From [Clostridium] fimetarium (GTDB lineage: Bacteria > Bacillota > Clostridia > Lachnospirales > Lachnospiraceae): 64,000 nucleotides of DNA. This document shows positions 15,333 to 23,676 of this stretch, one piece after another. Location: contig NZ_FOJI01000003.1 in the NCBI RefSeq assembly GCF_900111235.1, forward strand, positions 124,001 through 188,000, in the 5' to 3' direction. The notes beneath the pieces are model-generated. The model was not told the origin of the DNA. It did not search any database and worked only from the letters and a program-made list of their open reading frames with translations. Every line of letters begins with the position of its first letter. The stretch's first letter is position 1. A program made the translations under genes and the position numbers.

Positions 15333-16451
15333 TTACCGGCAAAACCGATCATACCGCAATGCCTTCAAATCAAGTGTCGTTTTCGTATCCATTGCCAATT
15401 CCGAAAGAAGTAATCCAACTGTTGGTGATATTCCAAAACCATGTCCTGAAAAGCCACAGGCAACCACTAAACCAGGTACTTCCTCTACTGCACTAATTAC
15501 CGGAACATGGTCTGCACACGAATCCATCCAGCCTGCCCATGTTCGAACGATCTTAACATCAGCAAGTGCTGGAAAATAGCTCATAATTCCTCTACATGCA
15601 ATTGAAGCTGCAGATGAGGAACTAACTGGCGAACCTGGTTTTGCATAAGGCTCCATTCCTGAATTTACACCAAACACAAATGAACCATGCGTGCTTTGGT
15701 GACCATAAAAGTCCGCTGCTGCAGTACCAAGCATCTGATAAAACATTGGTTCAACCGCTTCGGTTACTAGCGTCTCAAGAAGAACCGGTACCATAGGGAC
15801 ATCAATCCCTACTGAATTTAATATAGATCTGCTTGCAAAACCTGCTGCAACAATAATCTTATCTCCTTCATATACATTATTTTCAGTTACAACTTGCCTA
15901 GCCTTACCTTTGATTTTATTTATTTTAACAACTTTTTCACCTGTAAAAAAACGAACTCCTAGTTGTCTTGCTTTTCTATAATACGCAAGCGTTGTAAGAA
16001 GTGGATTCGCATGCCCATCTGTTGGACACCAGCTAGCTCCTAATACTTCATTTGATAAAAATGGATTAATCGCTTTCGCCTCATCTTGACCAATCATTCT
16101 AACATCCAAACCACACGAAACAGCGCTGTTTGTGAGTCCCTGCAATGTCTTTATATGCGCATCTGTTTTACCTAAACGAAGGTTACCTTCCTGATAATAC
16201 TCTACATTTACACCAAGCTCCTCTGATAACGTTGGCCAAATATTTTTAATACCATACATAATCAAAGGAAGTTCTCTTGGATCACGACCTGATTGACGAA
16301 CACCACCACCATTTCTTGTGGAGCCACCATTACCGATATTATCATTTGCCTCTAATACAATAACGCTACAGCCTTTTTTTGCAAGATTGTAAGCGGCACT
16401 ACATCCAATTATACCTGCTCCTATAATTACAACATCTGCATAATTACTCAT
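15333..16451 (-). CDS. FAD-dependent amine/imino acid oxidase (DAO family)
   Basis: Start chosen at the ATG at 16449-16451 (MSNYADVVIIGAG) because GAGGAGG lies 12 bases upstream, inside the end of the preceding gene; 372 residues. Residues 6-12 give the Rossmann motif VIIGAGIIG, followed by GGSTRNGGGVRQ typical of the DAO superfamily (glycine/sarcosine oxidase, HcnC, D-hydroxyproline dehydrogenase beta). The C-terminal GFSGHGFGISPTVG closes the FAD site. It overlaps the 2Fe-2S gene by 8 bases and is the last gene of the operon. It likely oxidises a D-amino acid, imino acid or N-methyl amine within a multi-subunit complex with the three proteins encoded upstream. Confidence 0.85.
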   Translation of the reverse strand: MSNYADVVIIGAGIIGCSAAYNLAKKGCSVIVLEANDNIGNGGSTRNGGGVRQSGRDPRELPLIMYGIKNIWPTLSEELGVNVEYYQEGNLRLGKTDAHIKTLQGLTNSAVSCGLDVRMIGQDEAKAINPFLSNEVLGASWCPTDGHANPLLTTLAYYRKARQLGVRFFTGEKVVKINKIKGKARQVVTENNVYEGDKIIVAAGFASRSILNSVGIDVPMVPVLLETLVTEAVEPMFYQMLGTAAADFYGHQSTHGSFVFGVNSGMEPYAKPGSPVSSSSAASIACRGIMSYFPALADVKIVRTWAGWMDSCADHVPVISAVEEVPGLVVACGFSGHGFGISPTVGLLLSELAMDTKTTLDLKALRYDRFCR

Positions 16452-16779
16452 GTTTAGCCACCTCCTCGTTGAGATCATTTGCCATTACTTTCATTTCAAT
16501 AGGCCTCATTGGAGCTCTGGCTGTCGCTGGTTCAAGATCAGCTGGTGATACGCCAAGTTCTCTTGATACAATTCCTTTTACAAGCTTCGCACATGTCTGA
16601 CCCTGACAAAGACCCATTCCAGTTCTTAAAAATCTTCTAATATCTGTGAGCGTATACATTCCATCATGGACAGCACTTCTAATTTCACCTTTTGTAATCT
16701 CTTCGCAGCGACATATGATCATATCATCATCTGGTGCTGGAACAAATTCTCCTATATCTCTACTTCTGTCATTTACCAT
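16444..16779 (-). CDS. BFD-like [2Fe-2S]-binding protein of oxidase complex
   Basis: Start taken at the ATG at 16777-16779 (MVNDRSRD), which follows GAGGTTAAAA and overlaps the upstream stop by 11 bases; 111 residues. The motif ICRCEEITKGEI and the later GLCQGQTC give the four cysteines of the BFD-like 2Fe-2S fold. In HcnB/SoxA-type enzymes this domain is fused to the FAD subunit; here it is a separate protein, as in several clostridial D-hydroxyproline dehydrogenase-type complexes. It should pass electrons between the two flavin subunits. The C-terminal 30 residues beyond the cluster domain are of unknown use and encode the next gene's ribosome binding site. Confidence 0.8.
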   Translation of the reverse strand: MVNDRSRDIGEFVPAPDDDMIICRCEEITKGEIRSAVHDGMYTLTDIRRFLRTGMGLCQGQTCAKLVKGIVSRELGVSPADLEPATARAPMRPIEMKVMANDLNEEVAKHE

Positions 16780-18379
16780 TTTTAACCTCATTCCTGTGGT
16801 CCGCTTTAGCTGAAAAAAATCTAGCTTTATCAACCATTTCGATTGGTACTTTAATCGTTAATAAATTTGTTTTATCAAATACTGGAGCCGTCTTTATACT
16901 AACTACCTCAGCTTCACATACTTCATGTCCACTTCTATCAAGTGCAACACCTTTGTCGCCAATGACTGGAAGTGGTAAAAATTCATACGGCATCGTTATG
17001 GATGCATATCCTACTTCATATTCTTCATTTACAAGAAAAATTGCCTGTCCAGAACAAGAAGCCACACATTGTCCGCATCCTGAGCATGTCTTAGTTTCGT
17101 CTATACTTGGGAGTGAAGTAATCTTATCACCTATTTTGATACATTTCTTCGAACAAGCATCCTGACATGGATTACAAGGGATATTTTGAGTACATTCAAT
17201 TACCGGATGTGTCCCATTTGATCTCGTAAATCCAGGAAATCTAACAATTTCTTCTTCTGCAATATAGCCTTTTTCCAATAAATTTTCAGATATATCACAG
17301 CCTTCTTCAGTTTTATCAATTTTCTTACCTCTGTTTTCAGGAGCAAACATCCCTTGTCTGAGGCTTAATAATGCGACTTCTAATTCTTTCGCCTTATCTT
17401 CTAATTCTTGTTTATCAATAAATCCAAGTCTATAAGCTACTGCAATACCTGTAATTCTTCCTTCAATCATCGCTGAACTTGCTTCTTCAATCCCTGATAC
17501 ATCTCCGGCTGCAAAGATTCCTGCAACTGAAGTTTCACCATATTCATCTACGATAGGAACCAGACCAGCTTTCTTAGGGTTGTCTTCCATATCACATCCA
17601 GCCATATTAGCTAATTGAGACATTGGGGAAAGTCCTACAGCCAAACATATTGTATCAACGTCAAAATGCTTCTCAGTTCCAGGTATGATCTTCCATGTGG
17701 AATCTACCTCACCAATTGTGACACCAGTTACGCACTCTGTACCTTCTGCCTTGATAATTGTGTTTGACATATAAAAAGGAACGCCACATCTTGCTACCTT
17801 TGATGCATGCACTCCATAACCGCCAACTCTAGGAGATGCATCACAAATAGCGACTACTTCACAACCTGCCTGTAATAACTGATAACTAACTACAAGGCCA
17901 ACATTTCCACTGCCTAACATAAGAATTTTCTTCCCTGGCATAATTCCATGAAGATTCATCATAGTTTGCGCTGCTCCTGCACCAATTACACCCGGAAGTG
18001 TCCATCCATCAAATGTAACCATATTTTCAGAAGCTCCAGTTGCGATGATAACTGAATCAGCTTTGAAATGATGTATTTTGTCCTCAATTTTTACGGTTAC
18101 TTCTTTTTCCTCAAAGAGTCCGATTACAATTGCATTTAATACGACTTCAACGCCTGCCTCTGCCGCATCTAGAAGTAATTCTTCACCTATTTTAAAACCT
18201 CTGATTTTAGCTTTGTGTTCCTTTGAACCAAAGAATTTATGAATTTGTTTAAATAGTTGTCCACCTGGTTTAGAATTTTCATCAAATACTACTACCTTTA
18301 GACCTCTTTTTGCTGCTTCGATTGATGCCGATAACCCTGCAGGACCAGCACCAACGACGATTAAATCATAACGTTTCAT
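16769..18379 (-). CDS. FAD/4Fe-4S NAD(P)-type oxidoreductase, alpha subunit of oxidase complex
   Basis: 536 residues. N-terminal FAD site LIVVGAGPAGLSASIEAA (residues 5-22) and a second nucleotide-binding motif MLGSGNVGLVVSYQL; GIFAAGDVSG marks the FAD C-terminal motif. The C-terminal third contains ferredoxin-type cysteines (IPCNPCQDACSKKC and TCSGCGQCVASC), suggesting two 4Fe-4S clusters. This layout matches the large subunit of HcnB/SoxA-related amine dehydrogenases of anaerobes, which route electrons to an acceptor rather than to oxygen. Its ATG overlaps the upstream stop (ATGA), with AAGGAGGGG in the tail of the upstream gene. Confidence 0.85.
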   Translation of the reverse strand: MKRYDLIVVGAGPAGLSASIEAAKRGLKVVVFDENSKPGGQLFKQIHKFFGSKEHKAKIRGFKIGEELLLDAAEAGVEVVLNAIVIGLFEEKEVTVKIEDKIHHFKADSVIIATGASENMVTFDGWTLPGVIGAGAAQTMMNLHGIMPGKKILMLGSGNVGLVVSYQLLQAGCEVVAICDASPRVGGYGVHASKVARCGVPFYMSNTIIKAEGTECVTGVTIGEVDSTWKIIPGTEKHFDVDTICLAVGLSPMSQLANMAGCDMEDNPKKAGLVPIVDEYGETSVAGIFAAGDVSGIEEASSAMIEGRITGIAVAYRLGFIDKQELEDKAKELEVALLSLRQGMFAPENRGKKIDKTEEGCDISENLLEKGYIAEEEIVRFPGFTRSNGTHPVIECTQNIPCNPCQDACSKKCIKIGDKITSLPSIDETKTCSGCGQCVASCSGQAIFLVNEEYEVGYASITMPYEFLPLPVIGDKGVALDRSGHEVCEAEVVSIKTAPVFDKTNLLTIKVPIEMVDKARFFSAKADHRNEVKNGK

Positions 18380-18777
18380 ACTGTCCCCTCCTTTTCAGGT
18401 ATGTTTCCTATCTTGCTTTCGGATAAATCTTCAGATATGTTTTCAGGCTTATTCTCAGATATGCTTTCAGGTTTCTTCGCAGATACACCATACTGTGTTT
18501 CTACTGTCATACCTTCTTCAAGTGAGGTTATACAAGTTCTAACGTTTGCTTTCCCATTCACAACCATTACACAATCCGTACATCTTCCGATCGCACAAAA
18601 TATTCCTCTTGGTTTATCATATTTCTTAGTATGTCTATGAGCCATAACACCCGCTGCTCTAAGTGCTACTGCAATCGGTTCACCTTCAAACCCTTGCATC
18701 GCATTTCCATCATGTGTAAATTCTATTAATCTACCTTTTTGAGGTTCTCCTAAAATTGGATGTTCTTGAATTCTCAT
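18376..18777 (-). CDS. Small [2Fe-2S] ferredoxin-like subunit (HcnA-like)
   Basis: 133 residues. Cysteines in FCAIGRCTDC, VMVVNG and VRTC match the plant-type 2Fe-2S fold of HcnA/SoxA N-terminal domains. The first 95 residues are the domain. The last 35 are a low-complexity tail built of repeats such as PESISENKPENISED, followed by PEKEG; it seems a recent expansion and includes the next gene's Shine-Dalgarno. It is the first gene after the 13-bp repeat array, so the four-subunit group may have its own promoter or may be read through from the upstream cyclodeaminase gene. Confidence 0.8.
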   Translation of the reverse strand: MRIQEHPILGEPQKGRLIEFTHDGNAMQGFEGEPIAVALRAAGVMAHRHTKKYDKPRGIFCAIGRCTDCVMVVNGKANVRTCITSLEEGMTVETQYGVSAKKPESISENKPENISEDLSESKIGNIPEKEGTV

Positions 18778-18797
18778 TTAAATCATCTCCTTTGATA

Positions 18798-18966
18798 GCT
18801 TATGTATATTGCTTTTGTAGATTGCTTTTGTAGATTATTTTTGTATATTACTTTTGCAGATTACTTTTGTAGATTACTTTTGTAGATTACTTTTGTAGAT
18901 TACTTTTGTAGATTACTTTTGTAGATTACTTTTGTAGATTACTTTTGTAGATTATTTTTATAGATT
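18798..18966. repeat. Thirteen 13-bp tandem repeats
   Basis: Twelve units of the type ACTTTTGTAGATT run without spacers from 18811 to 18966, preceded by one more diverged unit; seven consecutive central units are identical. The array fills almost all of the space between the cyclodeaminase-family gene and the 2Fe-2S subunit gene. Adjacent identical copies indicate recent expansion by slippage. No spacers, so it is not a CRISPR array. Confidence 0.9.
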
Positions 18967-18968
18967 AC

Positions 18969-20105
18969 TTATGCAAGAGCTGGTACATCCCATAAATTCA
19001 ACTTCGTTCCGATCCCTTTTTCAATTGCATTTCTATAAACGATTGTTCCCCATGCAACATCTTCAACAGGCATACCACCAACTGAGTATATTACAATTTC
19101 ATTTTCCTTGCGGTGTACTGGAATCTTACCAATTAATACATCGCCTAAATCATCAATCTGATCGATTGTCATCTTGCCTTCTGCAATCATATCCATACAA
19201 CGTACTGCTGGAATCGGAATAGAATTATATGCTGGAAATTCCATTTCTTCTTCCCAAGCTTGGTATAACTGAATATTATCAGTAACTGTTCTTGCTCTAT
19301 TTAAAATAAAATCATCATCAAATCTTGCAGCTGCAGGACAACATAAGATTGCTCCTGGCTTAATCCATGCTTCGTCGATAAATGGATATTCATTAATATC
19401 ACCAGTTGGACTTGATGTCGCAATATGTACAATATCACAATCTCTAACTGCATCTTCTTCTGTCTCTACAATTCTGATATCTTTGATTTCCGGGAAATCT
19501 TCGTTAAGATACTGAACAAATCCATCGATTGATTTCTTGCTTCTTCCTTTAATCTTAACAGTTTCAATACCAGCTCTAACTGCAACCGTAGCCGCAAATG
19601 CAGTCTTACTCATAACGCCAGGGCCTATGATACCAACAACCTTAGAATCTTCTTTTGCAAAATATTTTACGCCAACGCCAGGAACTGCACCAGTTCTATA
19701 CGCACTTAAGACATTTGCTGACATATATGCGATAGGAGCGCCTGTCTCTTTATCATTTAAAGTAAGCATAAGAATTGATCTTGGAAGACCTTTTTTCTTA
19801 TTTTCAACATTTGAACCGTACCACTTCATACCTGCCATATCAAACTTGCCACCAAGATAAGCCGGCATTGCCATGAATCTTCTATCCGGGCCATCTGTAG
19901 GCATATTAGGAAAAGGTGACTCAGCCGGAAACGTCATCATAACGCCATGTGAATTACCATTTGGACCACCCATACGAAAATCACCCATTTTCAATAATTT
20001 AAACATCTCTTCCATAGCCTCTACACATCCAGCCATTTCCTTAACTCCAGCCTTAATCATATCCTCTTCATTTAAATATAAAAAATCAATTCTAGTATCA
20101 CTCAT
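18969..20105 (-). CDS. Ornithine cyclodeaminase/mu-crystallin family protein
   Basis: 378 residues. The Rossmann motif VVGIIGPGVMSKTA lies near residue 165, preceded by SAYRTGAVPGVGVKYFAK, which holds the conserved Arg and substrate-binding region of this family. These enzymes include ornithine cyclodeaminase, ketimine and imino-acid reductases and alanine dehydrogenases; close relatives next to oxidase subunits are often labelled tyramine oxidase subunit B, a name I cannot verify here. Together with the flavin oxidase complex and RidA downstream in the window, it suggests a pathway through imine intermediates: oxidase makes the imine, this enzyme reduces or cyclises it. AGAGAGGATAAGATT precedes the ATG. 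Confidence 0.8.
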   Translation of the reverse strand: MSDTRIDFLYLNEEDMIKAGVKEMAGCVEAMEEMFKLLKMGDFRMGGPNGNSHGVMMTFPAESPFPNMPTDGPDRRFMAMPAYLGGKFDMAGMKWYGSNVENKKKGLPRSILMLTLNDKETGAPIAYMSANVLSAYRTGAVPGVGVKYFAKEDSKVVGIIGPGVMSKTAFAATVAVRAGIETVKIKGRSKKSIDGFVQYLNEDFPEIKDIRIVETEEDAVRDCDIVHIATSSPTGDINEYPFIDEAWIKPGAILCCPAAARFDDDFILNRARTVTDNIQLYQAWEEEMEFPAYNSIPIPAVRCMDMIAEGKMTIDQIDDLGDVLIGKIPVHRKENEIVIYSVGGMPVEDVAWGTIVYRNAIEKGIGTKLNLWDVPALA

Positions 20106-20206
20106 AATCTTATCCTCTCTCTCTTATCGCATATTATTTTAGTTTTGTTTTGTTTCTTTTTTCGCTTAATTTTTTGTCAAAAATAAATCGATGATTAATG
20201 TAAATG

Positions 20207-20315
20207 GTAAATATCAATTTCTAATTGTTCATTTCCCGCAGACCGGCTGATTACAGCGTTCTTTGCTGTAAGAAGGAAAGGCAAGGGAAATAAACAATTA
20301 GAAATTGATATTTAC
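20207..20315. repeat. Structured hairpin element, copy B
   Basis: The outer arm of 23 bases (20207-20229) is a perfect inverted repeat of 20293-20315. The middle helix is ATTTCCC (20231-20237) with GGGAAAT (20285-20291) and the inner helix TTACAGC (20251-20257) with GCTGTAA (20265-20271). Internal loop strands GCAGACCGGCTGA and GAAGGAAAGGCAA are identical or nearly so to copy A at 15197-15287, while all three helices differ in sequence yet remain paired. It lies 9 bases beyond the ridA stop codon. Confidence 0.8.
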
Positions 20316-20324
20316 CTCAACAGC

Positions 20325-20726
20325 TTAAGAATTTTGACCTAAAATTGCATCCATCTCTATCTCTACTAATTGTGATATCCTATTTAACATTGTTGTTCCC
20401 ACCATCGTAAATAATGGTCTGATGTCATGAAATATCTCAGAATAAGCATCTCCTATTTCTTTCGCATACTTCATATCTGTTGTATAGGCTTTAATCTTAA
20501 CTACATCGCTAGCTGTAGCACCTGCTTGTCCAAGCAATTCCACTTGTTTTTCTAATATATATTTGGCCTGTTCATATGAACTTCCTTCGCCGTATACTTT
20601 ACCATCTGGCTGCACTGATGTTGTCCCACCAATAAATATGAAAGGGCCAGTCTTAACCATTCTAGAATATCCAACTATTTCTTCTAATGGTGCCCCTGAA
20701 GAATAGTTTGTTCTTATTAATTCCAT
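20325..20726 (-). CDS. RidA family enamine/imine deaminase
   Basis: 133 residues, the usual length for RidA/YjgF/YER057c proteins. The family pattern is visible: GYSRMVKTGPFIFIGGTT near residues 19-36, and the C-terminal region MVGTTMLNRISQLVEIEMDA in place of the common GTR-containing motif, so the catalytic Arg may be shifted or replaced (Arg in LNRIS). RidA proteins hydrolyse reactive 2-aminoacrylate-type imines. Placement upstream of an imine-handling enzyme and a flavin amine oxidase supports a detoxification or hydrolysis step. GGAGG precedes the ATG. Confidence 0.85.
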   Translation of the reverse strand: MELIRTNYSSGAPLEEIVGYSRMVKTGPFIFIGGTTSVQPDGKVYGEGSSYEQAKYILEKQVELLGQAGATASDVVKIKAYTTDMKYAKEIGDAYSEIFHDIRPLFTMVGTTMLNRISQLVEIEMDAILGQNS

Positions 20727-20950
20727 AATTCCTCCAATCTGTACTTAATTAGACTCTTATTACTGCACTTACTGTAACATAACGTTCAGAGCATAAAATT
20801 GTAATTTTCAGAAGTAACTTGAACTTTAACCAAAGAGACTTATCCATTTAATGTTATGTGTGTAAGGACTGCAAAATGGTAGTAAATCTTAAACTGAAGC
20901 CTCCAGATAAGTTATAACATATTGATTTGGTAGATTTTTTCTATGATAAA
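20727..20950. other. Intergenic region upstream of ridA
   Basis: This space should contain the promoter of the ridA-led genes. I see no open frame, no convincing -35/-10 pair and no repeat in it. Confidence 0.4.
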
Positions 20951-21001
20951 CTTTTAAAAAGAACAGGCGTCAAGTAAGTTATACTTACCTAACGCCTGTT
21001 C
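20951..21001 (-). terminator. Strong terminator of amtB-glnK operon
   Basis: GAACAGGCGT (20961-20970) pairs with the end of 20991-21001 and the stem continues through AAGTAAG/CTTACCT; on the minus strand five T follow. It ends transcription 55 bases after the glnK stop. Confidence 0.9.
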
Positions 21002-21055
21002 ACTTATTTATTTCAATTTTAATAATACATTCAAATGTAACTATGTGCTTAACTT

Positions 21056-21394
21056 CTATAACGCTTCAACGCCACGTTCTCCTGTACGAACTCTTACAAC
21101 ATCCGCAACATCATAAACAAAAATCTTGCCATCTCCATAATTACCTGTATTAAGTGCTTTCAATACTTTTTCAATAACTACTTCGGCAACTTCAGGTGTT
21201 ACAACAGATTCTACCTTGATTTTAGGAAGCAAATTTACAGTAGTTTCATTACCTCTATAAATTTGTTTGTATCCCTTTTGATTACCATAGCCCATAATAT
21301 GGGTTATCATAAGACCATTTGCGTTGCTTCCTTCTAAAATCTCTTTTAATTCTTCTAATTTTTCAGGTCTAATAACAATTTCTAATTTCTTCAT
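21056..21394 (-). CDS. glnK: PII nitrogen regulatory protein (GlnK/GlnB)
   Basis: 112 residues, the standard PII length. The T-loop runs from about residue 37 to 55 (YGNQKGYKQIYRGNETTVN), the B-loop region reads TGNYGDGKIFVYDV and the C-loop contains RVRTGERG. Position 51, the uridylylated Tyr in proteobacterial PII, is Thr here, so classical uridylylation at that site is not possible; regulation by ATP/ADP and 2-oxoglutarate binding is still expected. It follows amtB by 41 bases, the conserved arrangement in which GlnK gates the ammonium channel. Confidence 0.92.
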   Translation of the reverse strand: MKKLEIVIRPEKLEELKEILEGSNANGLMITHIMGYGNQKGYKQIYRGNETTVNLLPKIKVESVVTPEVAEVVIEKVLKALNTGNYGDGKIFVYDVADVVRVRTGERGVEAL

Positions 21395-21435
21395 AAGATT
21401 CCCTTCCTTTCTATATCCAAATTTAATCAGTTCAA

Positions 21436-23001
21436 CTATTTCGCTTTTACTTTGAATCTAGCTAATTGTTTGATTTCCATATTATCCTCAGAATCATAAT
21501 CTAATTCTGATGTTGTCATCTGTGTATCTGGATAAGCGAGTACGCCCATTTCTGGAACATCAAGTCCAGCAAGTTCAACTTCTGGTGAAACTCTTAAGCC
21601 CCAGAATTTATCAAGAACTTTAAAGAATACAAATGAAACTCCAAATCCCCAAACAATCAGAACGCCAACAGCAATCAACTGAGCGTATAACTGTGAAGCA
21701 CTTCCAAAGAACAAGCCCGTAACTCCGCCTGTAACTCCGTTTAATCCATCACCATATTGACCATCTGCGAATAATCCTACTGCAATAACTCCCCATACAC
21801 CATTTACACAATGTACTGAAATTGCACCAACTGGATCATCAATTTTCATTTTGTCTTCTACAAATTTTACTGCAACACAAACTAGAATACCAGCAATTAA
21901 TCCAATGATAAATGCTGAGATACCATTTACAAATGCACAAGGAGCTGTGATTGCAACAAGTCCAGCAAGTGCACCATTCGCTGTCATTGAAGGATCTGGT
22001 TTACCATATTTGATCCACATATAAAACATTGCAGCGACACCACCAATTGCACCAGCTACCATTGTATTGGTTGCAACAATTGCGAGTCTAAAATCTGAAG
22101 CATTTAATGTTGAACCAGCATTAAATGAGAACCAACAGAAGAATAATATAATTGTACCAATAATTGCCATTGGAATATTATGTCCTGGGAAAGATCTAGC
22201 AGTTCCGTCTTTTTTAAACTTACCAATTCTAGGTCCGATTACAATTGCACCAGATAGTGCAATCATACCACCCATTGAATGAACAACTGCTGATCCTGCA
22301 AAATCGACAACTCCATGACCTAAACCAAAGTTTGATCCGAGTGTTGCAAGGAATCCACCACCCCATACCCAGTTTCCAAAGAAAGGATATAAGATCATTG
22401 AAATAAAGAATGCTATAATAACATATGCCGAATATTTTACACGTTCTGCCATTGAACCAGTTGGTATTGTAACTGTTGTATCCATAAATACCATCTGGAA
22501 GAAAAACAATGCATAAACGCCGGCATCATAAGTACCACTTAACATAAATCCTTTGTAACCCATAATTCCACCAAGCCCCGGTATTTTAAGCATGGCATCC
22601 AGCACACCACCTCCGGTTCCTAAGCCTACTGCTCCGCCTGAACCGCCGAATTGAATTGCAAATCCAACTAGGAAGTAACCTACTGCACCTATCAAGAACA
22701 CCATGAAATTCATTGTCATTGTGTGTGCTGCATTTTTGCCTCTACAGAAGCCTGTTTCTACCATTGCAAATCCGCATTGGAAGAAGAATACCATAAATCC
22801 TGTGATCATTACCCATGTAAAGTTGGCTCCGTAATAAGCCTTGTTTGCTTGTGTTGCAACATCTGACAGTGTCTCAGTTCCTGTCGGAGTAACGTACGAT
22901 GCACCTGTTGGATCTCCTGCTGCAAAAGCCGGAATTGCGAAAATTGATACCAACATACCCACTAATAGCATTGTACTAACTATCTTTACTAATCTTTTCA
23001 T
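21436..23001 (-). CDS. amtB: Ammonium transporter Amt
   Basis: 521 residues. An N-terminal signal peptide (to about residue 28, ending AFA) is followed by eleven predicted helices. Amt signatures are visible: FFQCGFAMVETGFCRGKN in the first helices, DFAGSAVVHSMGGMIALSGA around the first pore His and AISVHCVNGVWGVIAVG around the second pore His. A cytoplasmic C-terminal tail of about 60 residues, which GlnK would contact, ends in KVKAK. It lies between the small membrane protein gene (upstream) and glnK. AGGAGGTATAAT precedes the ATG. Confidence 0.95.
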   Translation of the reverse strand: MKRLVKIVSTMLLVGMLVSIFAIPAFAAGDPTGASYVTPTGTETLSDVATQANKAYYGANFTWVMITGFMVFFFQCGFAMVETGFCRGKNAAHTMTMNFMVFLIGAVGYFLVGFAIQFGGSGGAVGLGTGGGVLDAMLKIPGLGGIMGYKGFMLSGTYDAGVYALFFFQMVFMDTTVTIPTGSMAERVKYSAYVIIAFFISMILYPFFGNWVWGGGFLATLGSNFGLGHGVVDFAGSAVVHSMGGMIALSGAIVIGPRIGKFKKDGTARSFPGHNIPMAIIGTIILFFCWFSFNAGSTLNASDFRLAIVATNTMVAGAIGGVAAMFYMWIKYGKPDPSMTANGALAGLVAITAPCAFVNGISAFIIGLIAGILVCVAVKFVEDKMKIDDPVGAISVHCVNGVWGVIAVGLFADGQYGDGLNGVTGGVTGLFFGSASQLYAQLIAVGVLIVWGFGVSFVFFKVLDKFWGLRVSPEVELAGLDVPEMGVLAYPDTQMTTSELDYDSEDNMEIKQLARFKVKAK

Positions 23002-23060
23002 ATTATACCTCCTTATAATGAAGCAGTTATTTTTTCTCTGCTTTATTTCAATACTCAGTT

Positions 23061-23363
23061 TTACTTTTTCTTTTTCTTTTCTTTCTTGAAATTACTCCAA
23101 GAAAATTGTGATGTACTTTTGTATAACTCGGTTTTTAACTTTGTTACTGATAAAAAGTACCTAGCGCCTAGATATGCAACTACTAGACCAAAAACGGCAC
23201 CGTGAACAGATGAATTAATCACTTTAAAACTCACGTTATTTACCATGCTATAAACAATAAAAGAAACCCCTAATAGTATAATGATAATTGTTGTCGCATA
23301 AAGCAAATTGATCACTACTGCTTTTTGTTTGAAATTAGTTGATACTTCAACCTGACTCTTCAT
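23061..23363 (-). CDS. Small two-helix membrane protein upstream of amtB
   Basis: 100 residues with two hydrophobic helices (about residues 17-40 and 55-72) and a very basic end (KKEKKKKK). A strong AAGGAGGAGCAAGT site precedes the ATG. It is the first gene of the ammonium operon, after the two-terminator leader, with amtB starting 60 bases later. No family recognised; a role in ammonium uptake is only suggested by position. Confidence 0.7.
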   Translation of the reverse strand: MKSQVEVSTNFKQKAVVINLLYATTIIIILLGVSFIVYSMVNNVSFKVINSSVHGAVFGLVVAYLGARYFLSVTKLKTELYKSTSQFSWSNFKKEKKKKK

Positions 23364-23470
23364 ACTTGCTCCTCCTTATAATATTGATTCATTGAATTGT
23401 AGTAATTTTTCACTTCACATTTTTAATATTTATTAGAAACACTTTTGTATTTCCGTCCTTATTAAATATT

Positions 23471-23507
23471 TAAAAAAGGAGCCAAAGCCATTGCTAGCTT
23501 TAACTCC
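23471..23507 (-). terminator. Second leader terminator before ammonium operon
   Basis: On the minus strand GGAGTTAAAGC pairs, with two G-U pairs, with GCTTTGGCTCC around an 8-base loop and is followed by six T. It lies between the promoter at 23677-23705 and the first gene, so it can only act as an attenuator. Confidence 0.7.
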
Positions 23508-23605
23508 TTCGTTAAATTAATATAATAAAAAATATGAAGTTTTCATTACAAGTGATTGTGTTGTCTGAATCTTAAAATTGATAATACATGAATGAACCTT
23601 GAAAA

Positions 23606-23644
23606 CAAAAAAAGAGGCCAAAAACTAAAATTAGTTTTGACCTC
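23606..23644 (-). terminator. First leader terminator before ammonium operon
   Basis: Minus strand GAGGTCAAAACTA pairs with TAGTTTTTGGCCTC and is followed by seven T. It starts about 30 bases downstream of the -10 box at 23677-23682. Two consecutive terminators after one promoter suggest regulated antitermination; in clostridia, ANTAR-domain regulators are known to act on nitrogen-gene leaders of this kind. Confidence 0.75.
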
Positions 23645-23676
23645 ATCGTCTTCAATATTCATTATTACTTTAAATT

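Noticed and set aside
18798-18966. CRISPR-like array
   Set aside because: Units are 13 bp and directly adjacent with no spacers, and no cas gene is present.
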